This document shows positions 17,415 through 26,104 of a stretch of DNA of 64,000 bases, in pieces. Origin of the DNA: Gammaproteobacteria bacterium (GTDB lineage Bacteria; Pseudomonadota; Gammaproteobacteria; Burkholderiales; Rhodocyclaceae); assembly GCA_018828385.1 (NCBI GenBank), contig JAHJVE010000008.1:372001-436000 (forward strand), written 5' to 3'. The first letter of the stretch is position 1. Every line of letters begins with the position of its first letter. The notes below the pieces were generated by a model, which saw nothing but the letters and a program-made list of their open reading frames with translations, had not been told where the DNA came from and did not search any database. A program made the translations under genes and the position numbers.

Positions 17415-18332
17415 CTAAGCGTCCTGACTGGCCGGCAAGGCCATGCGCTGGGCCGACTCGATCACGGCCAGCACGCTCGGGTGGGTCAGCCGTCGCTCGA
17501 CCGAAATGGCGAAATAGCTGACCTGGACCTCCTCGGTTCGCCCGATGACCGCCAGTTCGCCCGAGGTGACGAACTCCGCTTCGGCAATGGAGGGCACCGG
17601 AAAGGCACCGACACCCGCTTTGCCAAACGCCGCCATCAGGGCCGTGTCGTCGAACTCACCGACCACTTGCGCGCGAATGCGCTGGCGCTCCAGCCAGGGG
17701 CGAAGATTGGTCTGGATCGTCGAGTCCTCACCTGGCAGGAGCAGGGGCAGGGTGCTCAGACAGGAGGGAAACGGCGCGTTTGTCTGGCTTGCCAGCTGGC
17801 GGGTGGCCAAAAAAGAAATGCCCGAGTCGAGCAGGCGATGGCTGTAGGCGCGAACGCTGAAACCCGGCGGCAGCGGCGCGTCTGAAATCACCATGTCGAG
17901 TTCGTGCACCGCCAACTGGGCGAGCAGGCGGTCGAGCTGCCACTCGCGGCAGACGATGCGGGTTGGCTGTTCGCCATGAATGGCCGGCTGGAGCAGGCTG
18001 CAGGCCAGCAATTTGGGAACGGCATCGGCGACCCCGACGCGGAACTCGGCGGGGCGCCCCTTCGGGTGATGCTTGATCATTCCCTCGAGTTCGGCGCTCA
18101 GGGCAAATAGCTCGTCGGCGTACTCAAGAGCCATTTTGCCGGCCTCGGTGAGGACGATGGAGCGGCCCTGGCGGGCAAAAAGCTTGGTGTCCAGGCTGCT
18201 TTCGAGCAGGCCGATCTGGCCGCTCAGGGTTTGCGGCGTGACATTGATCGCCTCCGCGGCCCGGGCAATGCTGCCGGCCTTGGCGGCTTTCCAGAAATAA
18301 AACAGATGCTTGTGGTTCACGGGTTTGGCCAA
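17415..18332 (-). CDS. nhaR: LysR-family regulator, NhaR type
   Basis: Activator of Na+/H+ antiporter genes in response to sodium (family knowledge). It has 305 residues. An N-terminal winged HTH at about 1-65 contains FYFWKAAKAGSIARAAEAIN and VTPQTLSGQIGLLESSL, a good match to NhaR rather than generic LysR proteins. The co-inducer domain follows. It is divergent from the nhaD antiporter gene across 251 bases. That gap holds an AT-rich, TTTA-repeating stretch at 18351-18382 that is a likely operator. Confidence 0.88.
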   Translation of the reverse strand: MAKPVNHKHLFYFWKAAKAGSIARAAEAINVTPQTLSGQIGLLESSLDTKLFARQGRSIVLTEAGKMALEYADELFALSAELEGMIKHHPKGRPAEFRVGVADAVPKLLACSLLQPAIHGEQPTRIVCREWQLDRLLAQLAVHELDMVISDAPLPPGFSVRAYSHRLLDSGISFLATRQLASQTNAPFPSCLSTLPLLLPGEDSTIQTNLRPWLERQRIRAQVVGEFDDTALMAAFGKAGVGAFPVPSIAEAEFVTSGELAVIGRTEEVQVSYFAISVERRLTHPSVLAVIESAQRMALPASQDA

Positions 18333-18583
18333 TTCATCGAGAAAGTCGATCTATTTAAACAAATAAATCGAATTTATTTTAGTCGTCAGCTGGTTTACCT
18401 TACTAGCCCTGTTTGACCGGGGAGGGTCAGTCAAGGCGCCGAAACGCGTTTTTGACGTTATGCTCGCCTTGTCAAAAGAACAAAAAGCCAGACCCAACAA
18501 GACGAGCCAAGCGCAGCCAGTGCTGCCGCCCAGCCCGCGTGAGCTCCGAGTACTGTCCTTATCCAATCCCGCTGAGGTATTGA

Positions 18584-19867
18584 ATGCTTTCCACCCTAGT
18601 CATTGTTTTTGTCATTGCCTACGCGGCAATCGCACTCGAGCACCCGCTCAAGGTCAACAAATCGGCATCGGCGCTGATCGGCGCCGGCCTGTTGTGGACC
18701 ATCTATGCCCTGTCGCTGAGCGATACCCATTTGCTTACCGAGCAACTCGGCGAGTCGCTGACCGGCACGGCGCAAATCGTCTTCTTCCTGATGGGTGCCA
18801 TGACCATCGTCGAGGTGGTCGACGCGCATAACGGCTTCGAGGTCATCACCAAGCGAATCAAGACGCAAAAGCTGTCGTCGCTGATGTGGCTGGTCGGCTT
18901 CGTCACCTTCTTCCTGAGCGCGATGCTCGACAATCTGACGACCACCATCGTGATGATTTCCCTCATGCGCAAGCTGCTGGCGAAACACGAGGATCGCCTG
19001 TTCTTCGCCGGGATCATCGTCATTGCCGCCAACTCCGGCGGTGCCTGGTCGCCGATCGGTGACGTGACGACGACGATGCTGTGGATCGGTGGTCAGGTCA
19101 CTTCGCTGGCCATCATCGAGGGCGTGATCCTGCCTTCTCTGGTCAGCATGATCGTCCCGCTCGCCATTACCGCTTACGTCCTGCGCGGTCGCGAAGTGGT
19201 CAGCCCGGAGGCTGTCGATGATGACCACGGCGTGCGGACCACGGAGTTCGAGCGCAACCTCATGTTCTTCATGGGTCTGGGCATTCTCGTTGCCGTTCCT
19301 GCCTTCAAGACCATCACCCATCTGCCGCCTTTCATGGGCATCATGTTCGGCCTCGGCATCCTCTGGCTGGTCGGTGACCTCGTTCATCGCCACAAGGAAG
19401 ACGAGTTCAAGTTCCACTTCACCCTGGCCCATGCCCTGAGCAAGATCGACATGAGTTCGCTGGTCTTCTTCATCGGCATCCTGCTTTCGGTCGCCACGCT
19501 CGAACATACGCACATCCTGACTTCGCTGGCCCAGTGGCTCAACCAGACGGTCGGTCGCCTCGACATCATCGTGTTGATCATCGGCATGGTCAGCGCCATC
19601 GTCGATAACGTACCGCTGGTCGCTGCCTCGATGGGCATGTACAGCCTGACCGAGTTCCCGCCAGATCACTTCCTGTGGGAGTTCATGGCCTACTGCGCCG
19701 GTACGGGTGGCTCCATCCTGATCATCGGTTCGGCCGCCGGCGTTGCCGCCATGGGCCTCGAGAAGATCCACTTCTTCTGGTACGTGAAGCGGATCAGCGG
19801 CCTCGCCCTGGTCGGCTATTTTGCCGGTGCCGGCGTGTATCTGGCACAACACGCGCTATTTGCCTGA
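18584..19867 (+). CDS. nhaD: Sodium:proton antiporter NhaD
   Basis: Exports Na+ (or Li+) in exchange for protons at the inner membrane. It has 427 residues with about 11-13 hydrophobic spans. Seen: the NhaD-type stretch FFLSAMLDNLTTTIVMISLM with the buried Asp-Asn pair, NSGGAWSPIGDVTTTMLW, and IVDNVPLVAASMGMYSL toward the C-terminus, all conserved in the ion transporter superfamily. Divergent nhaR is its probable activator. A GC-rich terminator follows. Confidence 0.92.
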   Translation: MLSTLVIVFVIAYAAIALEHPLKVNKSASALIGAGLLWTIYALSLSDTHLLTEQLGESLTGTAQIVFFLMGAMTIVEVVDAHNGFEVITKRIKTQKLSSLMWLVGFVTFFLSAMLDNLTTTIVMISLMRKLLAKHEDRLFFAGIIVIAANSGGAWSPIGDVTTTMLWIGGQVTSLAIIEGVILPSLVSMIVPLAITAYVLRGREVVSPEAVDDDHGVRTTEFERNLMFFMGLGILVAVPAFKTITHLPPFMGIMFGLGILWLVGDLVHRHKEDEFKFHFTLAHALSKIDMSSLVFFIGILLSVATLEHTHILTSLAQWLNQTVGRLDIIVLIIGMVSAIVDNVPLVAASMGMYSLTEFPPDHFLWEFMAYCAGTGGSILIIGSAAGVAAMGLEKIHFFWYVKRISGLALVGYFAGAGVYLAQHALFA

Positions 19868-19912
19868 ACGGAGGGGGGATAGCCCCCTCGTTCGAGACGA
19901 AAGCCAGATGAT

Positions 19913-19939
19913 GCGCGGCGCCCGACCCGGGCGCCGCGC
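19913..19939 (+). terminator. Terminator hairpin after nhaD
   Basis: GCGCGGCGCCCG and CGGGCGCCGCGC form a perfect 12-bp stem with an ACC loop, then TCCTTT. A smaller stem GAGGGGG/CCCCCTC lies at 19871-19889. A TATAAT at 19945-19950 lies only 6 bases before the next ATG, so if it is a promoter the following transcript would be nearly leaderless. Confidence 0.75.
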
Positions 19940-19956
19940 TCCTTTATAATGCCGCG

Positions 19957-21588
19957 ATGCAATTTCGATCCCTCCCGCTGACCATCGAGCGTTTTCTGCT
20001 GTCGCCGTTCAGCCTGTTGCTGGCGCTCTTTCTCGCCTTCGTCCTGAACGCCTACAACCTGCCGCTCACCGATGTGGACGAGGGGGCCTTTTCCGAGGCG
20101 ACGCGCGAAATGATGGCGCGCGGTAACCTGATCTCGCCAACGCTCAACGACGCGCCGCGTCACGACAAACCCATCCTTATTTACTGGGCCCAGGCCGCTT
20201 CGGTCGCCGTGCTCGGCGTCAGCGAAATCGGCTTCCGCCTGCCGTCGATCGTTTTCGCGCTGCTCTGGGTCTTCGCCCTGTTCCGTTTCTGCGTTCGCCA
20301 CGGCAACCAGATGACGGCGCAGATCGCCTCGCTGGTCATGGCGCTGACGCTGGTCGTCGGCTTCATCGCCAAGGCGGCGATTGCCGACGCGCTGCTCAAC
20401 CTGCTCATCGCGCTGGCCATGTTCGGCATCTACGACTATTTCGTCGCCTGTCGGGACGGCAAGCCGGCCGCCAAGACGCGCCGCCTGCTGTTCGGCGTCT
20501 ATGCCGCGCTCGGCCTCGGTTTCCTGGCCAAGGGGCCGGTCGCCGTGTTCTTTCCGCTGCTCATCAGCGGCCTCTTTTTCGTCTCGGCCGGCGCCTGGCG
20601 CGACTGGCTCAAGGCTGTCTTCTTCTGGCCGGGCTGGCTGCTCTTCCTGGCCATCGTCGTGCCCTGGCACGTGCTGGTTTATCTCGACCAGGGCGACGCC
20701 TTCTTCTGCGGCTTCTACCTCAAGCACAACATCAACCGCTACGCCGACACCTTCGAGGGGCATGGCGGTCGCTGGTGGTATTACTTCGCTGTCGCGCCGC
20801 TCATCCTGCTGCCGTTCACGGGCTGGTTGCTTGCCATTACCGGCAAACTGGCCGGGGCGCTTCGGCAGAACGACAGCGGCGCCCTGCTCGAACGCTTCCT
20901 GATCATCTGGTTCGTCGTCGTCTTCGCCTTCTTCTCGTTCTCCGGCACGCAACTGCCGCATTACCTGCTCTACGGCTGCACCCCGGTCTTCATTCTGCTC
21001 GCCCGCCATCGCCTCGATTTCGAGCGACGCTGGCTGGCTTTCCTGCCAATCATTCTCTTCGCGCTGCTTCTCGCTGCCCTGCCCGAAGTGCTGGCCTTTG
21101 CCGCCGGCAAGGCGACCCGGCCTTTCGAAAAGACGCTGATTTCCGGGTTGACCGTAGCATTCTCCGACGAGGCGCGCTGGCTGTTGCCCCTGCTCGCCGT
21201 CGCCGTCATCGGTCTCGCCTTCTGGCGCCGGCTGCCGGTCTGGCAGGGGCTGGTCATCGCCGGCCTGCTGCAGACCATCACCGTGGTGCTCGTCATCGCC
21301 CCGCGTGCCATCGACGTCACCCAGGGGCCTGTGCGCGAAGCCGCCATGCTGGTCAAGCAGAGCGGTGAAACCAATGTCGTGGCCTGGCGCATCATCATGC
21401 CGAGCTTTAGCGTCTACCGTCAGGCGGCGACGCCGACGCGGGTGCCCGAACTCGGCCAGCTGGTGTTCACCCGTACCGACCGCAAGCATGAAGTGCAGGC
21501 CCTGCTGGCGCCCAACCTCGTGCTGCGCGACGTCTATCAACGCAGCTTCGTCACGCTGGCCCGCGTCGAGCGCGAGGGAGTGCAGTGA
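19957..21588 (+). CDS. ArnT-like membrane glycosyltransferase (GT39/GT83 superfamily)
   Basis: It has 543 residues with about 12 hydrophobic spans. The first periplasmic loop carries the acidic catalytic-type motif LTDVDEGAFSEATREMMARG, followed by HDKPILIYWAQAAS, as in ArnT and related transferases that use lipid-linked sugar donors. Likely role: adding a sugar to lipid A or another envelope acceptor on the periplasmic side; the acceptor is unknown. It overlaps the PAP2 gene by 4 bases, and that enzyme could recycle the lipid carrier. A degenerate piece of the interspersed repeat lies inside it at 21141-21160 (GLTVAFSD in the protein). Confidence 0.87.
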   Translation: MQFRSLPLTIERFLLSPFSLLLALFLAFVLNAYNLPLTDVDEGAFSEATREMMARGNLISPTLNDAPRHDKPILIYWAQAASVAVLGVSEIGFRLPSIVFALLWVFALFRFCVRHGNQMTAQIASLVMALTLVVGFIAKAAIADALLNLLIALAMFGIYDYFVACRDGKPAAKTRRLLFGVYAALGLGFLAKGPVAVFFPLLISGLFFVSAGAWRDWLKAVFFWPGWLLFLAIVVPWHVLVYLDQGDAFFCGFYLKHNINRYADTFEGHGGRWWYYFAVAPLILLPFTGWLLAITGKLAGALRQNDSGALLERFLIIWFVVVFAFFSFSGTQLPHYLLYGCTPVFILLARHRLDFERRWLAFLPIILFALLLAALPEVLAFAAGKATRPFEKTLISGLTVAFSDEARWLLPLLAVAVIGLAFWRRLPVWQGLVIAGLLQTITVVLVIAPRAIDVTQGPVREAAMLVKQSGETNVVAWRIIMPSFSVYRQAATPTRVPELGQLVFTRTDRKHEVQALLAPNLVLRDVYQRSFVTLARVEREGVQ

Positions 21589-22421
21589 ACGATCAGGGCT
21601 TGCACGCCCGCAACCCGGTTTTCGACGCATCCATCGCCGGCCTGTGCCTGGCCTTCGCCCTCGGACTCGTCGCCATCGGCCTGACCGGCGACTGGTACAG
21701 CGGCTTCGTCCCGGCCCAGGCGGCCAGCCGGGTGCTGCCGGGCTGGCTCTGGGAAAGCCTGACAACGCTCGGCGACGGGCGCGTCCAGCTGGCCCTCATG
21801 CTGCCCTTCTGCCTGCGTTACCCGCGCGTTTTCTGGGCGCTCGTCGTCGGCGCGCTGCTCGCCGGCGCCATGAGCCGCGGCCTCAAGATCTGGTTCGACC
21901 TGCCGCGCCCGGCCGCCGTCCTCGACGCCAGCCAGATCACCATCATCGGCGCCCGCCTGACGGCGCACAGCTTCCCCTCCGGCCACACCGTCTCGGCTTT
22001 CTCTTTCATCGTCGCCTGGCTGGCCCTGCTCGGCTGGCGGCGCGCCCTGCCCATCGTCGTCATCGCCGGGCTGGCCGGCTTTTCGCGCATCGCAGTCGGC
22101 GCCCACTGGCCGGTCGATGTGCTGGCCGGCGCCCTGGTCGGCCTGGCTGGCGGCTGGCTCGGCCTGCGCCTGACGCGTGGTTTTCGCTGGGGCTTGGGCA
22201 TTCGCGCCCACTGGATGTTGGTCGTCATTGCCGTCATCGGTGTGGCGACGCTGCCTTTTGACGGCCAGGGCTACCCGGATACCCGCCCGTGGCGCATCGT
22301 CGCCTGCCTGTGGGGGTTGGGCGGCTTCGTCCTGTGCTATCTGCGGCCGCTGCTGAGCGGCGGCTGGCAGGCGGCGAACCGGCCGCTGGAAGGCCTTGCC
22401 ACGGAACGTCAGGCGAGCTGA
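21585..22421 (+). CDS. PAP2-family membrane phosphatase
   Basis: It has 278 residues from a GTG that overlaps the upstream stop. All three PAP2 signatures are visible: KIWFDLPRP, then SFPSGHTVSAFSF, then SRIAVGAHWPVDVLAG, with about six membrane spans. Family members hydrolyse lipid phosphates or pyrophosphates such as undecaprenyl-PP, phosphatidate or lipid A phosphate. Coupling to the ArnT-like transferase suggests carrier-lipid recycling or lipid A dephosphorylation in the same pathway. No Pho-box-like site was seen ahead of this pair. Confidence 0.88.
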   Translation: MNDQGLHARNPVFDASIAGLCLAFALGLVAIGLTGDWYSGFVPAQAASRVLPGWLWESLTTLGDGRVQLALMLPFCLRYPRVFWALVVGALLAGAMSRGLKIWFDLPRPAAVLDASQITIIGARLTAHSFPSGHTVSAFSFIVAWLALLGWRRALPIVVIAGLAGFSRIAVGAHWPVDVLAGALVGLAGGWLGLRLTRGFRWGLGIRAHWMLVVIAVIGVATLPFDGQGYPDTRPWRIVACLWGLGGFVLCYLRPLLSGGWQAANRPLEGLATERQAS

Positions 22422-22478
22422 TTCACGGTTTTTGCGGCGCGCTCCGGCTCCCGTTGGGGCGACAGCGAGCGGTATGCC

Positions 22479-22500
22479 GTTTGCAAAATTGGCCAATAAT
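22479..22500 (-). repeat. Degenerate interspersed repeat fragment
   Basis: GCAAAATTGGCCAATAATTT matches the A/T-rich half of the copy at 25471, but the GGTTGACCG half is lost. It is the main recognisable item in the 227-base gap before the zinc-ribbon gene. Confidence 0.4.
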
Positions 22501-22648
22501 TTGTACTGTCCGCTTTCTCCTTCCTGATCCGTCAACAGTCGACGGCCGGAGCCGTGGCACCTGATTGTTTTGCCTTCGGAATTCAGGAAACCTTCCCTCT
22601 GCCGACTGGTCTTCGGCAATTCCATGCAGATCGCGCGAACCGTAAATC

Positions 22649-23356
22649 ATGCCAACGTCCATTCTGAAATACGTCGATATCGCCCGCCTTGTCGGTGCCG
22701 GATTGAAGTGTCCGGTGTGCAATGGCACGGACTGTCGGCACTCAAGATGGCTTTCGAAGGCAGAAAAGCTCGGCTCCGAGGGGTTTCGTCCCTATCGCTG
22801 CAACGACTGCGCGCATCGCTTTCTCGCCCGCAACAGCGCGTCCCTCGAGCGCATCCTGATCAACTGCACGGCCGTTGCAATGCTGTGTTTCGGGATTTGG
22901 CTTGGCGTCGATCTATGGCTGGCAAGCGTCGACCAACCGAAGAGCGCTCTTTCGCCAGCCAACGCGGCCGTTCCGGCAACGCCTGCCCAAAAACAACAGG
23001 AGGCGGCTGACAGCGGTGATGCCGCAGCGATGCTGCAACTCGGCCGCGACCTGGCGACCGGCAACAAGCGCCCGCAGGATGTCGGGGAGGCGGCAAAATG
23101 GGTGCAATTGGCCGCGGCGACGGGAAATCCCGAGGCGATGCTCGAGCTGGGGAGGTTTTATCGCGATGGTGTCGGGGTGGCGCAGGATTCGGCTCGTGCC
23201 TACGTCTGGCTCAGCCGTGCCGCCGCTGCCAAGCAAACTGAAGCCGTACTGGAACGTGAGGCGCTGGTCCGGACGATGGGCGAAGCGCCGCTCAAGGTCG
23301 CGCTGGAATTGTCCATGCCGACCCAGCCGGCGGCGGCTCTCATCCGTCCAAAATAG
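22649..23356 (+). CDS. Zinc-ribbon, single-span membrane protein with Sel1-like repeats
   Basis: It has 235 residues. A cytoplasmic zinc-ribbon-like pair of CxxC motifs at about 21-55 (CPVCNGTDC and CNDC) is followed by a transmembrane span near 72-92. Then come Sel1/TPR-type repeats at about 115-205 (AAMLQLGRDLATGN and EAMLELGRFYRDGVGV). Such proteins usually serve as scaffolds; no partner is evident. No clear RBS precedes the ATG. It is monocistronic, and the downstream gap carries a repeat copy and a Pho-box-like site that belong to the next gene. Confidence 0.75.
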   Translation: MPTSILKYVDIARLVGAGLKCPVCNGTDCRHSRWLSKAEKLGSEGFRPYRCNDCAHRFLARNSASLERILINCTAVAMLCFGIWLGVDLWLASVDQPKSALSPANAAVPATPAQKQQEAADSGDAAAMLQLGRDLATGNKRPQDVGEAAKWVQLAAATGNPEAMLELGRFYRDGVGVAQDSARAYVWLSRAAAAKQTEAVLEREALVRTMGEAPLKVALELSMPTQPAAALIRPK

Positions 23357-23422
23357 CGAACTTTCGCCAGCAATCCCGGCCTTTGCCCAGCGCAGATCGT
23401 GGCGTAGCCGTTTCCGGTGATT

Positions 23423-23459
23423 GCTACGGTCAACCGGGGAAAAGGCACAAAAATGAAAT
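23423..23459 (+). repeat. Interspersed repeat copy, upstream of the plcP-like gene
   Basis: A plus-oriented copy: GCTACGGTCAACCGGGGAAA, then an ATGAAAT end. It lies 13 bases upstream of the Pho-box-like site. Confidence 0.85.
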
Positions 23460-23471
23460 GGTGCGTCGGGC

Positions 23472-23500
23472 TTGCAACAAAAGCTTAACGAAGACGTAAC
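23472..23500 (+). promoter_or_regulatory. Pho-box-like tandem half-sites upstream of the plcP-like gene
   Basis: TTGCAACAAAAGCTTAAC (23472-23489) has the 7+4+7 layout, and a third half-site ACGTAAC follows at the same 11-base period. The right half repeats exactly the AAAAGCTTAAC seen in the Pho-box-like site at 351-361. The ATG is at 23534. Confidence 0.5.
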
Positions 23501-23533
23501 TTTCGGGTCACGGGCCGGCCGTATCGTGCGGCC

Positions 23534-24331
23534 ATGCCCAAGGTCAGAAGCGTTTTTCTCTCCGATATCCACCTTGGCACGCGGGCGTGCCAGGCGGACC
23601 GACTCCTCGATTTCCTGCGCGAACATCCGGCCGAACAGACTTTCCTGATCGGCGACATCGTCGATTTCTGGGCGATGAGCCGCAGCATCAACTGGTCGCA
23701 GGCCCAGAACACGGTGGTCCAGAAACTCTTGCGCCGGGCGCGGCATGGCGACCGCGTGGTGTTCATCCCCGGCAATCACGATGAAGTCCTGCGCGATTAC
23801 TGCGGCATCGTTTTCGGCGAGGTCGAGGTCATCGACGAACTGGTGCACGAAACGGCCGACGGTCGGCGTTTCCTGCTCATCCACGGCGACCAGTTCGACC
23901 AGGTGACGCGGCATCATCGCTGGGTTGCCGTGCTCGGCGACAAGGCTTACGAACTGCTCGTCCGGATCAACAGCCTGCTCTCGTGGGGGCGGCGCAAGCT
24001 CGGTATTTCCGGCTACTGGTCGCTGGCCGGCTACGCCAAGCGCAAGGTCAAGACGGCGCTGACCTTCATTTTCGATTTCGAGGAATCAGCCATCCACCAC
24101 GCCAAGGAGCGCGGCCTGGACGGCGTCATCTGCGGCCACATCCACTGGGCGACGATCCGCGAGATCGACGGCCTGACTTACGTCAATTGCGGCGACTGGG
24201 TCGATTCGTGCACGGCCATCGTCGAACACTTCGACGGCCGGCTCGAACTGGTCACTTGGGGCGAGCAAAAGCCGGTCGCCATGCTGGCCGCGCCGGTTGT
24301 CCAATCCGTTGGCGAAACTGTAGAGGCTTGA
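23534..24331 (+). CDS. plcP: Calcineurin-like phosphoesterase, probable PlcP-type phospholipase C
   Basis: It has 265 residues. Metallophosphoesterase motifs are complete: FLSDIHLGT, LIGDIVDFW, PGNHDE, LIHGDQFD and CGHIHWA. The protein is distantly related to LpxH, but its length, the HLGT(x)ACQA segment and the gene order match the PlcP group. In phosphate-starved rhizobia and marine bacteria that group cleaves phospholipids to diacylglycerol and a phospho-headgroup. The next gene, one base later, is a GT4 transferase, the usual PlcP partner. The Pho-box-like site upstream supports induction at low phosphate. An LpxH-like role in lipid A synthesis is the alternative. Confidence 0.72.
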   Translation: MPKVRSVFLSDIHLGTRACQADRLLDFLREHPAEQTFLIGDIVDFWAMSRSINWSQAQNTVVQKLLRRARHGDRVVFIPGNHDEVLRDYCGIVFGEVEVIDELVHETADGRRFLLIHGDQFDQVTRHHRWVAVLGDKAYELLVRINSLLSWGRRKLGISGYWSLAGYAKRKVKTALTFIFDFEESAIHHAKERGLDGVICGHIHWATIREIDGLTYVNCGDWVDSCTAIVEHFDGRLELVTWGEQKPVAMLAAPVVQSVGETVEA

Positions 24332-24332
24332 G

Positions 24333-25514
24333 ATGCGTGTTTTGATGGTTTCCGACGTGTATTTCCCGCGCGTCAATGGCGTCTCGACTTCCATCGAGAC
24401 CTTCCGCCGCACCCTGTCGGCGCATGGCGTCGAGGTCAGGCTGGTCGTCCCGCGCTACGGCAACGAGCCCGACGCGCCGGGCATCGTGCGCGTCGCCGGC
24501 CGCCCCGTGCCGGGCGACCGCGAGGACCGGCTGGTCGGCTGGCGGGCGATGCACCGGGCGGTGCTCGAGGCGGCGCAGGACTGCGACCTGATCCACGTCC
24601 AGACGCCCTTCGTCGCCCATTACGCCGGCCTGAAAGCCGGGCGCCAGCTTGGCCTGCCGGTGGTGGCGACCTACCACACGCTGTTCGAGGAATACCTGCA
24701 ACATTACGCCAAGCCGATCCCGCCGAGCTGGCTGCGCGGCCAGGCGCGGGCCTTGTCACGGCGGCAATGCAACCAGCTCGATGCGGTGATCGTGCCGTCG
24801 ACGGCGATGCGTCAGCGGCTTGAATCCTACGGCGTGACGTCGCCCATGCAGGTCCTGCCCACCGGCATCCCGATGGCCCAGTTTGCCGGCGGCAACGGCA
24901 TGCGCTTTCGCCGGAAATTCGGCATCGGCGAATCGCGGCCGATGGCGCTCTTTGTTGGCCGCGTCGCCCATGAAAAGAATATCGGCTTCCTGCTCGAAGC
25001 CCTCGTCCAGGCCCGCCAGATCCGCCCCGACGCGCTCCTCGTGATCGCCGGCGAAGGCCCGGCGATGGCCGATCTCAAGGCGCAGGCCGGGGCGCTGGGT
25101 TTGCGCGACGCCGTGCAGTTCATCGGCTATCTCGACCGCCAGCAGGATTTGCCGGATTGCTACGCCGCGGCCAACGTTTTCGTCTTTGCCTCGCGCACCG
25201 AAACGCAGGGCCTCGTCCTCCTCGAAGCGATGGCGGCCGGCGTGCCGGTCATTGCGCTGTCCGAAATGGGGACGACCGACATCCTGGCGCCGGCCCGGGG
25301 TGCTTTCTCGCCGCCGGACGACCCGCGGGCTTTCGGCGAAGTGCTCGGCCAGTTCCTGAAACATCCCGAGTCATGGCGGCATCTCAACGATGAGGCGCCG
25401 ATCTACGCCCAGGAATGGACCGATGTGGCGATGGCCGAGCGGTTGGCGCGCCTTTACGGCGAACTGGCCGATTGCAAAATTGGCCAAAATTTCCGGTTGA
25501 CCGTAGCGATCTGA
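24333..25514 (+). CDS. GT4 glycosyltransferase, probable diacylglycerol glycosyltransferase
   Basis: It has 393 residues and a GT-B fold. The N-terminal acceptor domain begins VLMVSDVYFPRVNGVSTSIE; the donor domain has the FVGRVAHEKNIGFLLEA motif and the GT4 EX7E pair in ETQGLVLLEAM. The first stretch is typical of transferases that act on diacylglycerol or phosphatidylinositol. It follows the PlcP-like gene by one base, which suggests glycolipid synthesis from the diacylglycerol released. The last dozen residues (KIGQNFRLTVAI) are encoded by an interspersed repeat copy, so the natural C-terminus has been replaced or extended. Confidence 0.8.
   Translation: MRVLMVSDVYFPRVNGVSTSIETFRRTLSAHGVEVRLVVPRYGNEPDAPGIVRVAGRPVPGDREDRLVGWRAMHRAVLEAAQDCDLIHVQTPFVAHYAGLKAGRQLGLPVVATYHTLFEEYLQHYAKPIPPSWLRGQARALSRRQCNQLDAVIVPSTAMRQRLESYGVTSPMQVLPTGIPMAQFAGGNGMRFRRKFGIGESRPMALFVGRVAHEKNIGFLLEALVQARQIRPDALLVIAGEGPAMADLKAQAGALGLRDAVQFIGYLDRQQDLPDCYAAANVFVFASRTETQGLVLLEAMAAGVPVIALSEMGTTDILAPARGAFSPPDDPRAFGEVLGQFLKHPESWRHLNDEAPIYAQEWTDVAMAERLARLYGELADCKIGQNFRLTVAI
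25471..25508 (-). repeat. Interspersed repeat copy forming the 3' end of the GT4 gene
   Basis: A minus-oriented copy (AAAATTGGCCAAAATTTCCG, then GTTGACCGTAGC) read in frame as CKIGQNFRLTVA, with the stop codon just beyond it. Confidence 0.85.
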
Positions 25515-25525
25515 TCGCCCGCCGC

Positions 25526-25900
25526 TCAGATGTCCTCGACCGGCGTCACGAGCTGGTTGACGCGGCGCAGGCGCTCGGCCATGACGCGCATGACCTGGGT
25601 GGCGAAAAACGGCGTTTGCTGAACGAGAAACTGGAAGCGCTTTTCGTCCACTTCGACGAATTCGCAATCGCTCACGGCGACCACGCTGGCCGAGCGCGGG
25701 CCTGGCGAAACGAGGCCCATCTCGCCAACGATGCTGCCATGGCCGAGGCTTTCAACAACCCGGTTGTTGACGATGACTTCGGCTGTGCCGGTGGTCAGCA
25801 CGTACATCATGTGGCCATCTTCGTCTTCGGAAAACAGGACGTGACCAGCCGGGACTTTGACGATGGTGGGGTTGTGCGTAAACAGTTCGAAAAAAACCAT
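25526..25900 (-). CDS. Single-domain cyclic-nucleotide-binding protein
   Basis: It has 124 residues, one complete cNMP-binding beta-roll with no DNA-binding domain. Typical elements are VKVPAGHVLFSEDEDGHMMY, then the phosphate-binding cassette region GHGSIVGEMGLVSPGPRSAS, in which the Arg expected to contact the cyclic phosphate is present. Such stand-alone domains act as regulatory subunits; the partner is unknown. It lies convergent with the GT4 gene (11-base gap), and its start faces the dgkA promoter region, so expression may be linked to neither cluster. Confidence 0.85.
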   Translation of the reverse strand: MVFFELFTHNPTIVKVPAGHVLFSEDEDGHMMYVLTTGTAEVIVNNRVVESLGHGSIVGEMGLVSPGPRSASVVAVSDCEFVEVDEKRFQFLVQQTPFFATQVMRVMAERLRRVNQLVTPVEDI

Positions 25901-26049
25901 GCTTGGATTTCCGGGTGAGGGCGATTACGCCTTTTAGCATAGACAGGCTGCCGCTTTATTGCGGCAAGGTTACAGATTTATGTCGCTTGATCTGGCGCAA
26001 GCTTGCCGACCTCGGCCGGCGCTGATTTGTGACAGGGCGATGACGCCAG

Positions 26050-26067
26050 CTGTCATCAAAACTTAGC
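26050..26067 (+). promoter_or_regulatory. Pho-box-like site upstream of dgkA
   Basis: CTGTCATCAAAACTTAGC has a perfect first half-site and a 4-base A-rich spacer. The second half-site resembles those at 355 and 23483. A possible -10 GATTAA lies at 26075-26080, and the ATG is at 26105. Confidence 0.55.
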
Positions 26068-26104
26068 GCCGGCTGATTAAGGTGAGCCCTTTCGCGGAGA
26101 TTTC

